Shown piece after piece: positions 43,576 to 51,445 of a DNA stretch of 62,492 nucleotides. The position numbers were made by a program, and so were the translations under genes. Below the pieces are notes generated by a model. That model was not told the DNA's origin, made no database searches, and saw nothing but the letters and a program-made list of their open reading frames with translations. How positions within the stretch are numbered: the first letter of the stretch is position 1; every line of letters begins with the position of its first letter. The stretch spans positions 1 to 62,492 of the forward strand of contig JAJRQF010000058.1 in NCBI GenBank assembly GCA_024280375.1. Direction: 5' to 3'. The stretch is from Alphaproteobacteria bacterium (GTDB lineage: Bacteria; Pseudomonadota; Alphaproteobacteria; Rhizobiales; Rhizobiaceae).

Positions 43576-43915
43576 CTAGGGGTCAGGACCTATTAATCTC
43601 ACACAATTCTGTTTGGAAAGAAGTATTCGAATGGTTGTAAAAAAGCGCAAGGGCAGATCGGGATCTTTTCGAGCATTTGTTGCAACCAGGCGGGTACTTA
43701 TCTCCAAACCCTTTGGGCGCGGTTAATTTGATTGCTTGCCCTTCGGGCGCTCTGCTTGCGAAAGGTTCACTGGACCTTTCGTCGGGCAAGCCCGATGAAC
43801 AAGACATCGCCGTCGTAATATCTTGAAAATATTAATATTGCCTGCGATATTCCTTCTGTTCAGCAATCAAATTAACCAGCGCAGAATGGATGAAATTAAT
43901 AGGTCCTGACCCTAG
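43576..43915. mobile_element. 340-bp inverted-repeat element (MITE-like) with nested repeat
   Basis: The tips CTAGGGGTCAGGACCTATTAAT (first 20 bases at 43576-43595) and the complement of 43895-43915 match except for one base. Inside, GGTTAATTTGATTGC near 43720 pairs with GCAATCAAATTAACC near 43865, a second inverted pair. No transposase is encoded. Immediately before the left tip is a small hairpin CTAGGGT-TCGG-ACCCTAG (43562-43579). The right tip provides the stop codon of the DUF1127 gene. Confidence 0.8.
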
Positions 43916-44214
43916 ATTACCCGCTTATTATGCCTGGCAATAATATCAAGCTCCAACGCCGCGTTGCGCGATAGGGGTAGTTTGCTCGCCCATACTACAT
44001 CGCCGCGGGTAACCCCAATGTCCTTCAATATATACTCTTCCAGCGTCAGCATTGTATCGAATGCCTGGCGATCAGTCTTTTGTCTGCTGCGCGTGGCAAC
44101 ATAATCCGCCAATGCGGCAATGCCCGATAAGACTGGCTGGATTATTACGGAAAATTCGCTCGAATTTTTTGTGGCGTGGGGAGCCTGAACTTCGCTTGTT
44201 GAAACCATGGTCAT
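43912..44214 (-). CDS. DUF1127 domain protein
   Basis: This 100-residue protein has a C-terminal DUF1127 (YjiS-like) helix pair: LTLEEYILKDIGVTRGDVVWASKLPL. DUF1127 proteins are small, often linked to stress, phosphate metabolism or RNA binding in alphaproteobacteria. ATG 44212-44214 follows AGGAG. The stop TAG lies inside the tip of the inverted-repeat element, so element insertion may have altered the original C-terminus slightly. It is divergent from the LysR gene, a frequent partnership. Confidence 0.83.
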   Translation of the reverse strand: MTMVSTSEVQAPHATKNSSEFSVIIQPVLSGIAALADYVATRSRQKTDRQAFDTMLTLEEYILKDIGVTRGDVVWASKLPLSRNAALELDIIARHNKRVI

Positions 44215-44343
44215 TATGCAATCTCCTGTTGATTGAAATTTGTTGGCTGCTGTTCTGCTATAGACAATGGTCTTCGGATATGTATAAATCAAACGAATAG
44301 AATTGAATGCATCTTTGATATTTTTTGATAGATAGGCAAGCCA

Positions 44344-45228
44344 TTGAACGCACCCCAAAATATACGCACTCCATTACTGGAGCTGGATTTGCTAAAAACA
44401 CTGGTTGCAATTGCCGAGACCGGAAATTTTTCTGCCGCCGCTGAAGTGGTTTTCAGAACACCGTCAGCCGTATCCATGCAGGTTAAACGGATTGAGCAAT
44501 TGCTCGGCCGTCCGGTATTTAATCGTGATTCCCGTTCGGTGACCCTAACCGACGATGGCGAAATATTGCTTGTACATGCACGAAGACTGCTGGCGCTCAA
44601 CCAGCAGATTGTGGCGAAATTCATTACGCCGGAAATTTCCGGGGTCGTGCGGCTTGGTGCAATTGATCATGCGACCGAACAGTTTTTACCCGGTGCATTG
44701 CGCAGATTTGCTGAAACGCATCCAGGTATTACGGTTGATGTTATGGTAGAAAACTCTGCATTGCAGGAAAAGATGATTCTGCAAAATGAGCTGGATATTG
44801 CAATTACTACAGTTTGCCAAAAAACCGCACAGGAAACCGGTGCTGAAATCCTCTATTGGGAAAAACTGGTTTGGGCCGGACTAAAAGGCGGCATTGCAGC
44901 TGAACAGACACCGCTGCCGATTTCTGTGTGGGAAGAGGGATGTATCTGGCGCAAGGTTGCGCTTGAAGGGCTGGAAAAGCAGCAGCGAGACTATCGAATT
45001 ACATTCAAAAGTGCCCATATTGCCGGACAGAAAGCAGGGCTTATGGCCGATCTCGCGATCGCACCTTTGCCGGCTTCTTCCTGTGAGGGGAATATTGTTG
45101 CGCTTGATGCGAGTTTCGATCTGCCGGAATTGCCTAATTACGCATTAGGCTTGCTGGTTTCAAAAAATGCCACGCCACCAATAACCGCCGTGGCCAATCA
45201 TATCAGGGCGATGTTTGCCGATGTATAA
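44344..45228 (+). CDS. LysR-family transcriptional regulator
   Basis: This 294-residue regulator has an N-terminal winged helix (LLKTLVAIAETGNFSAAAEVVF, SAVSMQVKRIEQLLGRPVF) and a shortened periplasmic-binding-like effector domain. The start is TTG 44344, with AGG ten bases earlier. It sits divergently from the DUF1127 gene, which it probably controls. The effector is unknown. It ends just before an array of hairpin repeats with T-runs, which may end its transcript. Confidence 0.9.
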   Translation: MNAPQNIRTPLLELDLLKTLVAIAETGNFSAAAEVVFRTPSAVSMQVKRIEQLLGRPVFNRDSRSVTLTDDGEILLVHARRLLALNQQIVAKFITPEISGVVRLGAIDHATEQFLPGALRRFAETHPGITVDVMVENSALQEKMILQNELDIAITTVCQKTAQETGAEILYWEKLVWAGLKGGIAAEQTPLPISVWEEGCIWRKVALEGLEKQQRDYRITFKSAHIAGQKAGLMADLAIAPLPASSCEGNIVALDASFDLPELPNYALGLLVSKNATPPITAVANHIRAMFADV

Positions 45229-45246
45229 AATGAAATCACTTCAATA

Positions 45247-45478
45247 GGCTCAAATCTTGTGTGAGCCTGCCCTCGGGCCTGTCCCGGCGGGTGCGATTTG
45301 AGTGAGGTTTTTTTGATGGCTCAAATCTTGCGCTTTACTATGTTCAACGTGCGATTTGAGTGAGGTTTTTTTGATGGCTCAAATCTTGCGCTTCACTATG
45401 TTCAACGTGCGATTTGAGTGAGGTGCTTTTGATGGCTCAAATCTTGCGCTTCACTATGTTCAACGTGCGATTTGAGCC
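45247..45478. repeat. Four-copy array of the hairpin repeat, opposite orientation
   Basis: Copies start at 45247 (71-bp unit, long loop), 45318, 45376 (58 bp each) and 45434 (ends near 45478). Each begins GGCTCAAATCTTG and ends GTGCGATTTGAG. The stem is CTCAAATC/GATTTGAG. CGCTTCACTATGTTCAACGTGC in between matches the reverse complement of the central part of the arrays at 23.4 kb. Units are joined by TGAGGTTTTTTTGAT, a T-rich linker that makes each hairpin look like a terminator for plus-strand transcripts. Confidence 0.92.
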
Positions 45479-45484
45479 GATCAT

Positions 45485-46207
45485 TCAAGCAACAACAATT
45501 GGTGAGTTCGTCGGCACTCTGCGGTAAAGGTCAATAATATCTTGATTGAGCAGACGGACACAGCCGCTTGATACAGCCTTGCCAATGCTCCAGGATTCAA
45601 GCGTTCCATGCAGCCTGTAAAGCGTGTCGGTTTTGCCTTTAAATATATAAATCGCCCGTGCCCCAAGCGGGTTATCAAGCGCCGGTGGCATGCCACCATT
45701 CTTGGCACTGTATTTTTGCAATTCCGGCTGACGCGCGATCATTTCGTCTGGTGGGGTCCATTTTGGCCATTGTTGTTTCCAGCCAACCCGTGCCCGACCC
45801 TGCCATTCAAAGCCTGCCCGTCCAAGACCAACCCCATAGCGCATGGCCTTGCCGCCTTCCTGCACCAGATAAAGGTAGAAGTTTTTGGTATCAACTACGA
45901 TGGTGCCAACCCGTTCACTGGTTTGATAATCGACTTGACGACGATAATATTTGGCCGGTACTTTCCTAAGGTCAATACCAGGAATAGGAAATTGCTCCAG
46001 CGGCAATGGGCCATACATCAGGGCATAGTTGCGGCTAAAGCTGGGTGCGATTGGTTTGGTAACCTTGGTGGTTCTGGCGCAGCCCGATAAAAAGAGACCT
46101 GTAAGGCTTGCGGCTCCCGCAACAAAATTTCGCCTTGAAGTTGATTGATTGGCGGGCCGGACTTCAGACTTGCCTGAAGTTGTGATTATGGGATTTGAAT
46201 ATGTCAT
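45485..46207 (-). CDS. L,D-transpeptidase, ErfK/YbiS type, lipoprotein-like
   Basis: This 240-residue exported protein has a twin-arginine-like start (STSRRNFVAGAASLTGLFLSGC) that also ends in a lipobox, so it may be a lipoprotein. The YkuD domain follows with HGTLESWSIG near residue 193 and SSGCVRLLNQD near residue 208, holding the catalytic His and Cys. It would cross-link peptidoglycan or attach proteins to it. The neighbour at 46355 is a close relative, suggesting a local duplication. Confidence 0.9.
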   Translation of the reverse strand: MTYSNPIITTSGKSEVRPANQSTSRRNFVAGAASLTGLFLSGCARTTKVTKPIAPSFSRNYALMYGPLPLEQFPIPGIDLRKVPAKYYRRQVDYQTSERVGTIVVDTKNFYLYLVQEGGKAMRYGVGLGRAGFEWQGRARVGWKQQWPKWTPPDEMIARQPELQKYSAKNGGMPPALDNPLGARAIYIFKGKTDTLYRLHGTLESWSIGKAVSSGCVRLLNQDIIDLYRRVPTNSPIVVA

Positions 46208-46354
46208 GATGATTTTACTGTATTATTGAAGTTGGGATTGGTTTCTCCCCGAGACCGGGAAGAAACTGGAATTTGGTTCGTTATGCCAACGGTTACACCT
46301 GATTGCGCAAGTGATGGTCGATCTGGCAATCGCAGGTATGAGCCATGATTTTGG

Positions 46355-46918
46355 TTATAAAACGACAACTCGTGTACCCTTTGGAACCCGCTCATAAAGG
46401 TCAATTGCGTGCGAATTAAGCATGCGTATGCAACCATTTGAAACAGACCTGCCGATTGAAGATGGTTGGGTTGTGCCGTGGATCCGGTAATAGGTATCGC
46501 GGTTGCCCTTGTAGAGGTAGAGCGCCCGCGCACCAAGCGGATTTTTCGGCCCACCGGGGACACCTTTTGCAAATTTGGCATATTTGCCAGGGTCGCGCCG
46601 TATCATATTGGCGGTCGGGGTCCAGCTTGGCCATTTGACCTTACGTTTGATGATCGCTTCGCCCTTAAACGCCAAGCCGGCTTTGCCCACACCAACGCCA
46701 TAGCGTCTGGCCTTGCCGAATCCTAGCATCAGATACAAAAAATGGTTGCGTGGGTCGACAACGATTGTGCCCTTGCGATAGCCGCGAAAACTCACAGTTT
46801 GTGGTTCAAATTTCTTGGCAAGTTTAAAGCGTTTTTTTCTTTTTGCCGCGAGGGCTGGAAAAGTGGTTGTGATTGCGCCTGCTGTTCCGGCAAGCAAAAA
46901 AATGCGTCGTGAGATCAT
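46355..46918 (-). CDS. L,D-transpeptidase, ErfK/YbiS type
   Basis: This 187-residue exported YkuD protein has an SRRIFLLAGTAGAITTTFPALA signal with twin-arginine character (first 20 shown are the core), then a lysine-rich linker. The catalytic region is RIHGTTQPSSIG near residue 143 and SNGCIRMLNSH near residue 160. ATG 46916-46918 was chosen at MISRR. An ATG four codons earlier is also possible. It precedes the second transpeptidase gene by about 150 bp on the same strand. Confidence 0.9.
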   Translation of the reverse strand: MISRRIFLLAGTAGAITTTFPALAAKRKKRFKLAKKFEPQTVSFRGYRKGTIVVDPRNHFLYLMLGFGKARRYGVGVGKAGLAFKGEAIIKRKVKWPSWTPTANMIRRDPGKYAKFAKGVPGGPKNPLGARALYLYKGNRDTYYRIHGTTQPSSIGRSVSNGCIRMLNSHAIDLYERVPKGTRVVVL

Positions 46919-46990
46919 AATTCTATCCAATTCATTAGACTTTTTTGAAAAACAAGCGCCGGATTGGGGCGCTAAATATTCGACAAAAAG

Positions 46991-47371
46991 TCAGGCAATC
47001 GGAGGACGAAAATGATCGCTAGACGTATTTAAAACAGAGGATATATCATTGGGAGGGGCAAGATATAGACGTGGGTTTGGATGGTAGCTTGCAAATTCTG
47101 ATGCCGCCAGGCCACAATCGGCGATGCAATGAATATCATTGACCGGGCTCATATACTGGGCTGCAGAGCAGCAGTCATCGAATGAAGGGGCTGACAAAAT
47201 TTCTGTGGCAAGGTTTGTGGAAAACTTGATGACCGGCAAAGTATTGTCGCCTGTATCGATGTCGCTGTTTGCCAATCCATTCAATCCATCGTGAAAATGC
47301 GGTGTCAGGTCGGCAAGCACGTGGCCGCCAACAAACACTATCATAATCAAATAGATGATATAATTTCGCAT
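46991..47371 (-). CDS. Hypothetical exported cysteine-rich protein
   Basis: This 126-residue protein has an N-terminal hydrophobic segment (YIIYLIMIVFVGGHVLA) that looks like a signal peptide, a histidine pair soon after (PHFHDG), and a central cysteine group (DDCCSAAQ, HCIADC). The His/Cys content and size are reminiscent of DUF2946-type proteins linked to copper, but I cannot confirm this. It is upstream of and codirectional with the two transpeptidases. Confidence 0.65.
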   Translation of the reverse strand: MRNYIIYLIMIVFVGGHVLADLTPHFHDGLNGLANSDIDTGDNTLPVIKFSTNLATEILSAPSFDDCCSAAQYMSPVNDIHCIADCGLAASEFASYHPNPRLYLAPPNDISSVLNTSSDHFRPPIA

Positions 47372-47526
47372 GAATGTTCGATAAGCTATATTCCTTACCG
47401 ATTCCACAATAATAAGATCAAACTCCCGTGATCACAAAAATATTATCTTATTGTTTGGCGCGGGTAATCATACCAAAAAGGTCGCGCCGATCATTCGGGT
47501 CAGCATGCATCATAATGTGCACTTTT

Positions 47527-47552
47527 GCTGGCACACTTAGCTGGCACACTTA
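47527..47552. repeat. 13-bp direct repeat
   Basis: GCTGGCACACTTA occurs twice without a gap in the 244-bp space between the exported protein gene and the class II aldolase gene. No other structure was seen in that gap. Confidence 0.85.
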
Positions 47553-47615
47553 ATTAAGCAAAATGCCAGTTGCTGGATAGGGCGAAGAATTGAGGGTTAG
47601 CCGAAGTTACCTTCC

Positions 47616-48353
47616 TCACGCCATACCAATTACTCGCTTTAGGGCGGTAAAATGTTGCTGGGCAAATTTTTCAGAATCGCGGCGGATTTGTATGGCAGTT
47701 TGCTCGACCACATCATCCGCGATGATTTGCAGGCTCAATCCGGTGGACATGGCCAGCACCTGCTGGCGGCAGGCCCGTTCAAGATAATAAAGATCATCAA
47801 AAGCCATGGCGACGCTCGCAGCCGAAACCACTACACCGTGATTGGCCAGAAACATCACATCAATTTGCTGGTTTGCCTTAGTTGCCGCGGCTATGCGTTC
47901 GCCTTCATCTTCTGTGACCGCAAGACCACCAAATTCATCGTCATAACCAATACGCCCGTGATAGCGGCACGCGGTCTGGTGAGCGTTGAGCAACCGGCCG
48001 CCTTTAAGCATGGCGAGCGCAGTCGCATAGGGCATATGGGTGTGCATTATCGCCTTGTGGCGCGGGTTGGCCCGGTGGCTGGAAATATGAATATTGCGGG
48101 CGGACGCTTCTACCTCGCCGTCACCCTCAAGCACCTTGCCTTCGCCATCAATGAGCAGGAGTTTTTCAGCCGTCATTTCCGACCAGTGCACCCCGTAGGA
48201 ATTGATCAAATAGCGCTCTTCTGCACCCTCGCATTGCACCGAGAAATGGTTGCAGATGCCCTCGTGAAAATCAAAATGAGCTGCCAGGCGGATCGCTGCT
48301 GCCAAATCATCGCGGTCCTGTTGAATGGCGGTTTGTACAGGTTTATCAAGCAT
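47616..48353 (-). CDS. Class II aldolase/adducin family protein
   Basis: This 245-residue protein has the class II aldolase fold. NHFSVQCEGAEERYLINSYG and HTHMPYATALAM hold the metal histidines near residues 103-105, and LANHGVVVSA near residue 169 holds a third. Family members cleave sugar phosphates or act as decarboxylases or isomerases, and this cytoplasmic group is often annotated only as aldolase. ATG 48351-48353 has GGAG at suitable distance. An ATG four codons earlier overlaps that site. Confidence 0.85.
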   Translation of the reverse strand: MLDKPVQTAIQQDRDDLAAAIRLAAHFDFHEGICNHFSVQCEGAEERYLINSYGVHWSEMTAEKLLLIDGEGKVLEGDGEVEASARNIHISSHRANPRHKAIMHTHMPYATALAMLKGGRLLNAHQTACRYHGRIGYDDEFGGLAVTEDEGERIAAATKANQQIDVMFLANHGVVVSAASVAMAFDDLYYLERACRQQVLAMSTGLSLQIIADDVVEQTAIQIRRDSEKFAQQHFTALKRVIGMA

Positions 48354-48365
48354 AAGTGGCTCCAT

Positions 48366-48715
48366 AACGGGATTTGGCTGATCGGTTGTCAGTTGGTTTG
48401 TACGAAATAATAGGTTAGCGCGTAAATTTTATGAGTCCAGTGCGAAATAGTTCCGCTAATTTAATTGGGTTCAGGTTCTAAATCCACAATGCCAATGTGA
48501 TAGCGAGTTAACAACGAGCCGCCACTTATGTGGCGCGTACAAAGTGATCGCACGTGGCGTAGTCGCGCAAGATCACGAATCTAGGGTCAGGCCCGTGGTT
48601 TGCCGTTAGGCAAAGCAAAGGAATGGCCGTGAGAGAAATAAATTAGCAGAATTTAAAATAATGCCAGCCTTATTTATCGCTTGGAGCATTGGTGAATTGG
48701 AATTAGGGTTGAGCC
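48366..48715. repeat. Intergenic region with dispersed hairpin motifs
   Basis: This 350-bp gap holds AGCGAGTTAACAACGAGCCG (48504-48523) followed by a GCCGCCAC-TTAT-GTGGCG hairpin, which recurs at about 62405-62440 (AGCGAGTTAAGCAACGAG) and in part at 20541. CTAGGGTCAGG at 48581 matches the tip of the element at 43576 but has no partner, so it may be a remnant. GGCCGTGAG at 48623 recurs at other repeats. No gene was seen. Confidence 0.65.
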
Positions 48716-49369
48716 ATGAGCAACAAATTCGAAGCCCTGCATGCGGTTCTGCCAAATTATCCTGATGATGCCTTTGAACGATTGGCGAGCCTTGTTCAGC
48801 CGGTAACCTTGCCGAAGGATGCCAGTCTTTTTGCACCGGGCGATTCCTGCAAACAGGCCTTCATTCTGGTCAGCGGCGTTGCCCGTGTTGAAGTGGTCTC
48901 AGAGGCCGGGCGCGAGGTTATTTTGTACCGGGTTGAGCCGGGCCAAACCTGTTTGATGACCACGGCGTGCTTGTCGTCCGATGCCAATTACAGCGCCTAT
49001 GGCATTACCGAAACAGAGGTTGAGGCGGTGATATTGTCGAAGCCTGACTTTCTGGCGCTGATTGGGCGCTGTCCGATTTTTCGCAATTTCATTCTGGGAA
49101 GTTACGGCGCGCGCTTTGCCGAATTTATGGTGTTCGTCGAGGAAATGTTGCTGCAGCGGGTCGATGTGCGCCTGGCAAGGTATTTGTTGCAGCACCGGGG
49201 TGAGGGCGGCGCGATAAAACAAACTCACCAGCATATCGCCACCGAACTTGGCTCTGCCCGTGAGGTAATTTCCCGCGTGCTGAAAGAGTTTGAGCACAAA
49301 GGCTATGTGAAACTAAGCCGTGGCAAAATCGATGTGGAAAATGCAGGTGGGTTGAGCGCATTGGGGTGA
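48716..49369 (+). CDS. Crp/Fnr-family transcriptional regulator
   Basis: This 217-residue regulator has a cyclic-nucleotide-binding-like domain (SLFAPGDSCKQAFILVSGVARV, residues about 37-58) and a C-terminal Crp-type helix-turn-helix (THQHIATELGSAREVISRVL near residue 170). Four cysteines (C46, C80, C86, C120) are scattered. They do not match the N-terminal Fnr iron-sulfur motif, although two lie near each other in TCLMTTACLSS and could be redox active. The target is unknown. Confidence 0.9.
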   Translation: MSNKFEALHAVLPNYPDDAFERLASLVQPVTLPKDASLFAPGDSCKQAFILVSGVARVEVVSEAGREVILYRVEPGQTCLMTTACLSSDANYSAYGITETEVEAVILSKPDFLALIGRCPIFRNFILGSYGARFAEFMVFVEEMLLQRVDVRLARYLLQHRGEGGAIKQTHQHIATELGSAREVISRVLKEFEHKGYVKLSRGKIDVENAGGLSALG

Positions 49370-49457
49370 GGGTGACTGATAATAAACTACAGCTTTACGC
49401 CAATCATTCTAAAACCCTCATGCCTCAAGCCTGTCGAAGGGCGAGGGAGGTTTTTGC

Positions 49458-49772
49458 TCAACTTCTCTCCATTTCGAGAGTTTGAATAAAGGATGTGTCA
49501 ACTTCACGTTCGGCGTGCCATGCATCATGGGCCGCCTGCATACGCAACCATATGCCAGCACCATCGCCAAACAGTTTGCCGAGGCGCGCAGCGATATTGG
49601 CAGAGACAGGTTTACGCTCATTCAATATGTCGTATAGCTGCTGGCGGGAAATGCCTAACATGGTTGCAATTTGAGTTTTTTTAAACCCGGTATCAGGTAG
49701 AATGTCAGTTAACAATGCCCCAGGGTGAGAAGGGCAACGGTCAGGATCACGGACTGCGATATATTCGGTCAT
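49458..49772 (-). CDS. higA: HigA-family antitoxin
   Basis: This 104-residue Xre-type helix-turn-helix protein of the HigA family has HPGALLTDILPDTGFKKTQIA then MLGISRQQLYDILNERKPVS near residue 40. It should neutralise the HigB toxin and repress the operon. It follows higB by 12 bp, the standard toxin-first order of higBA. The length is typical. Confidence 0.92.
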   Translation of the reverse strand: MTEYIAVRDPDRCPSHPGALLTDILPDTGFKKTQIATMLGISRQQLYDILNERKPVSANIAARLGKLFGDGAGIWLRMQAAHDAWHAEREVDTSFIQTLEMERS

Positions 49773-49784
49773 ATTTGTTTGCTC

Positions 49785-50060
49785 CTAATGGTATTGTTCA
49801 AGATCAATGGCATAAGCATCGCCATTGGCAAATTCAAATGTAATGCACCAAGGGCCGTTGACATGAACGGTATAACGAGTTGGGTTATACCCGCTTAAAG
49901 AATGAAAATTGAAACCCGGAAGCATCATGTTTTCTGCAGTCTTGGAAATATCAAGACGATCTAAACGGATGATAATACGCCTAGCCAATCTCGCATCAAT
50001 TTTGGACCGCTTACCCGCCCACAATGCAGCAAGTTGTTTGTTCTTGAAGGTCTTAATCAC
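49785..50060 (-). CDS. higB: HigB/RelE-family toxin
   Basis: This 91-residue ribosome-dependent RNase toxin of the HigB type has the family pattern RRIIIRLDRLDISKTAENM, PGFNFHSLSGYNPTRYTVHV and WCITFEFANGDAYAIDLEQYH. The start codon is GTG 50058-50060, directly after an operator-like palindrome and without a Shine-Dalgarno sequence. Transcription from the TTGACA nearby would give a very short leader or none. Confidence 0.92.
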   Translation of the reverse strand: MIKTFKNKQLAALWAGKRSKIDARLARRIIIRLDRLDISKTAENMMLPGFNFHSLSGYNPTRYTVHVNGPWCITFEFANGDAYAIDLEQYH

Positions 50061-50107
50061 GTAAGCAATATGCTTACAATAAGTGCGTTTGTCAATAGAC
50101 TGCTTAC
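50061..50107 (-). promoter_or_regulatory. higBA promoter and operator
   Basis: On the minus strand TTGACA (about 50089-50094) is followed after 17 bases by CATATT. GTAAGCAATATGCTTAC (50061-50077) is a perfect 6-bp-arm palindrome overlapping the -10 region and touching the GTG start. A second half-site GCTTAC lies at 50102-50107. HigA autorepression is the expected use. Confidence 0.75.
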
Positions 50108-50115
50108 AAAGATAC

Positions 50116-51180
50116 TCACCCGCCCATCACAACAACATTGCCAATGTCGGGTCGGGAGCTGCCGCCGGTGATTGAGGCCCAGATTGCCGGCACGCTATCA
50201 AGCCCGTTGTGATGGGCAACGCTTAACCAGCTACTGCTTTCTTTGGCAATACCGCGCCATGAGGCATCCATTTTTTTGCCAAGTTCAGCAGAACCCCAGT
50301 CCTTGCGACGCTTGTCGGCCCATCCAGGCGCAAAAAACAATGTAGGCTTCACGCCGGGAAGGTTTTTGTCTGAACCAAGCTGGTTCCAATGGCTCATGCC
50401 CACGGCGCAGGAATATTTTAGCATATCACCAAGATGGCTGTGCAACGCCAAGCGCACAGTGGCACTTCCCGCCATATCGACAAAAGTAGCCGGGTTTTGC
50501 TCGATTTCATCAATGATATTGTCATAGGCAACAACCTGATCGTAAAGGCCAAGACCGTTGCAAAATGAAACATTGCCGGTTCCCGTAAGCCCGACTATTT
50601 TGGGCCCATTTGGTTTGCGAGCGGCCAAAAAGTGGGCCAAGCCAATGCCGGTTTTGGACGATGCGGAACCAATAACTATCTGTTCGGCACCAAAAAATGC
50701 GCTCTCACTCAAAAAATCATCCAACAGGCATGAGGTGGCAAGCAGCGGCTGCAACAGGGCGCGCAAATCATCATCGTCACTGTTTGGCGTCGTGTAATAG
50801 GCGTTGTAAATTTGCGGCAGGTCTTTGCGATGCGCGGCCCCATCGACAAACCCCGTATCGCGAACATTTTCTGGCGTCACAACCACGGATGTGGCAATCG
50901 GCCAAAAGCCATAATAGCGGCTTCCAACTTCAAGCGGCCCGGTGGTTTTGGTGACAATGCCAAAGCCCCATGCGGGCACTTGGCCAAAGCCCTCGCGGTC
51001 GATGGGGAAAAACTTCCAATAGCCAATAACCTCGCCAATTGATGCATAGGTGATGGTGTTTGCGGTAATTGCCAACCGCTCGATTTGAATGCGAGCCTGA
51101 CCGGGCGCCAGCGGGGTTTCAGCAACCTCAATAATTTCCACATTATCAACGGCGGCGCGGTTTACCTGCATTTGGTGCAT
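50116..51180 (-). CDS. DUF2855 family protein
   Basis: This 354-residue protein of DUF2855 is distantly related to medium-chain dehydrogenases/reductases. It has an N-terminal GroES-like part (PLAPGQARIQIERLAITANT), a nucleotide-fold-like segment near residue 165 (IVIGSASSKTGIGLAHFL) and conserved GMSHWNQ and TLFFAPGWADKR. The catalytic zinc residues of alcohol dehydrogenases are not evident, so it may be a quinone- or enoyl-reductase-like protein. The substrate is unknown. Confidence 0.85.
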   Translation of the reverse strand: MHQMQVNRAAVDNVEIIEVAETPLAPGQARIQIERLAITANTITYASIGEVIGYWKFFPIDREGFGQVPAWGFGIVTKTTGPLEVGSRYYGFWPIATSVVVTPENVRDTGFVDGAAHRKDLPQIYNAYYTTPNSDDDDLRALLQPLLATSCLLDDFLSESAFFGAEQIVIGSASSKTGIGLAHFLAARKPNGPKIVGLTGTGNVSFCNGLGLYDQVVAYDNIIDEIEQNPATFVDMAGSATVRLALHSHLGDMLKYSCAVGMSHWNQLGSDKNLPGVKPTLFFAPGWADKRRKDWGSAELGKKMDASWRGIAKESSSWLSVAHHNGLDSVPAIWASITGGSSRPDIGNVVVMGG

Positions 51181-51226
51181 AATTTGGGTCCTGAGATTTA
51201 TTTGAAGTGGAATTGGCGACCGTTAT

Positions 51227-51412
51227 TCAATCACGTTTCTTGGGTTTATACACCCCGGTTTCCGGGTCTTTTTCCAATTCGGAAATTGTGCCCGCATTAT
51301 CTTTTTCGGCTTTGCGAACCTGATTATTGGTCTTGGCCATTTCTTTTTTAAAGGCATTATAGCCATACCAGCCCAGCACACCGACGAGCGCCAGGGCGAC
51401 TAATTGAACCAT
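51227..51412 (-). CDS. Small membrane protein, hypothetical
   Basis: This 61-residue protein has one N-terminal membrane helix (VQLVALALVGVLGWYGYNAF) followed by a charged cytoplasmic tail ending ETGVYKPKKRD. Small proteins of this plan are conserved in Hyphomicrobiales near protease or export genes. It lies 33 bp after the SppA-like gene on the same strand and is probably co-transcribed. No function is known to me. Confidence 0.75.
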   Translation of the reverse strand: MVQLVALALVGVLGWYGYNAFKKEMAKTNNQVRKAEKDNAGTISELEKDPETGVYKPKKRD

Positions 51413-51445
51413 TGCTCTCTCCCAATTAATTTTGTTGCTGGCTCG

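Noticed and set aside
43562-43600. tRNA T-arm, because of GGGTTCGGACCC
   Set aside because: No acceptor, D or anticodon stems can be fitted around it. It is a short hairpin at the tip of an inverted-repeat element.
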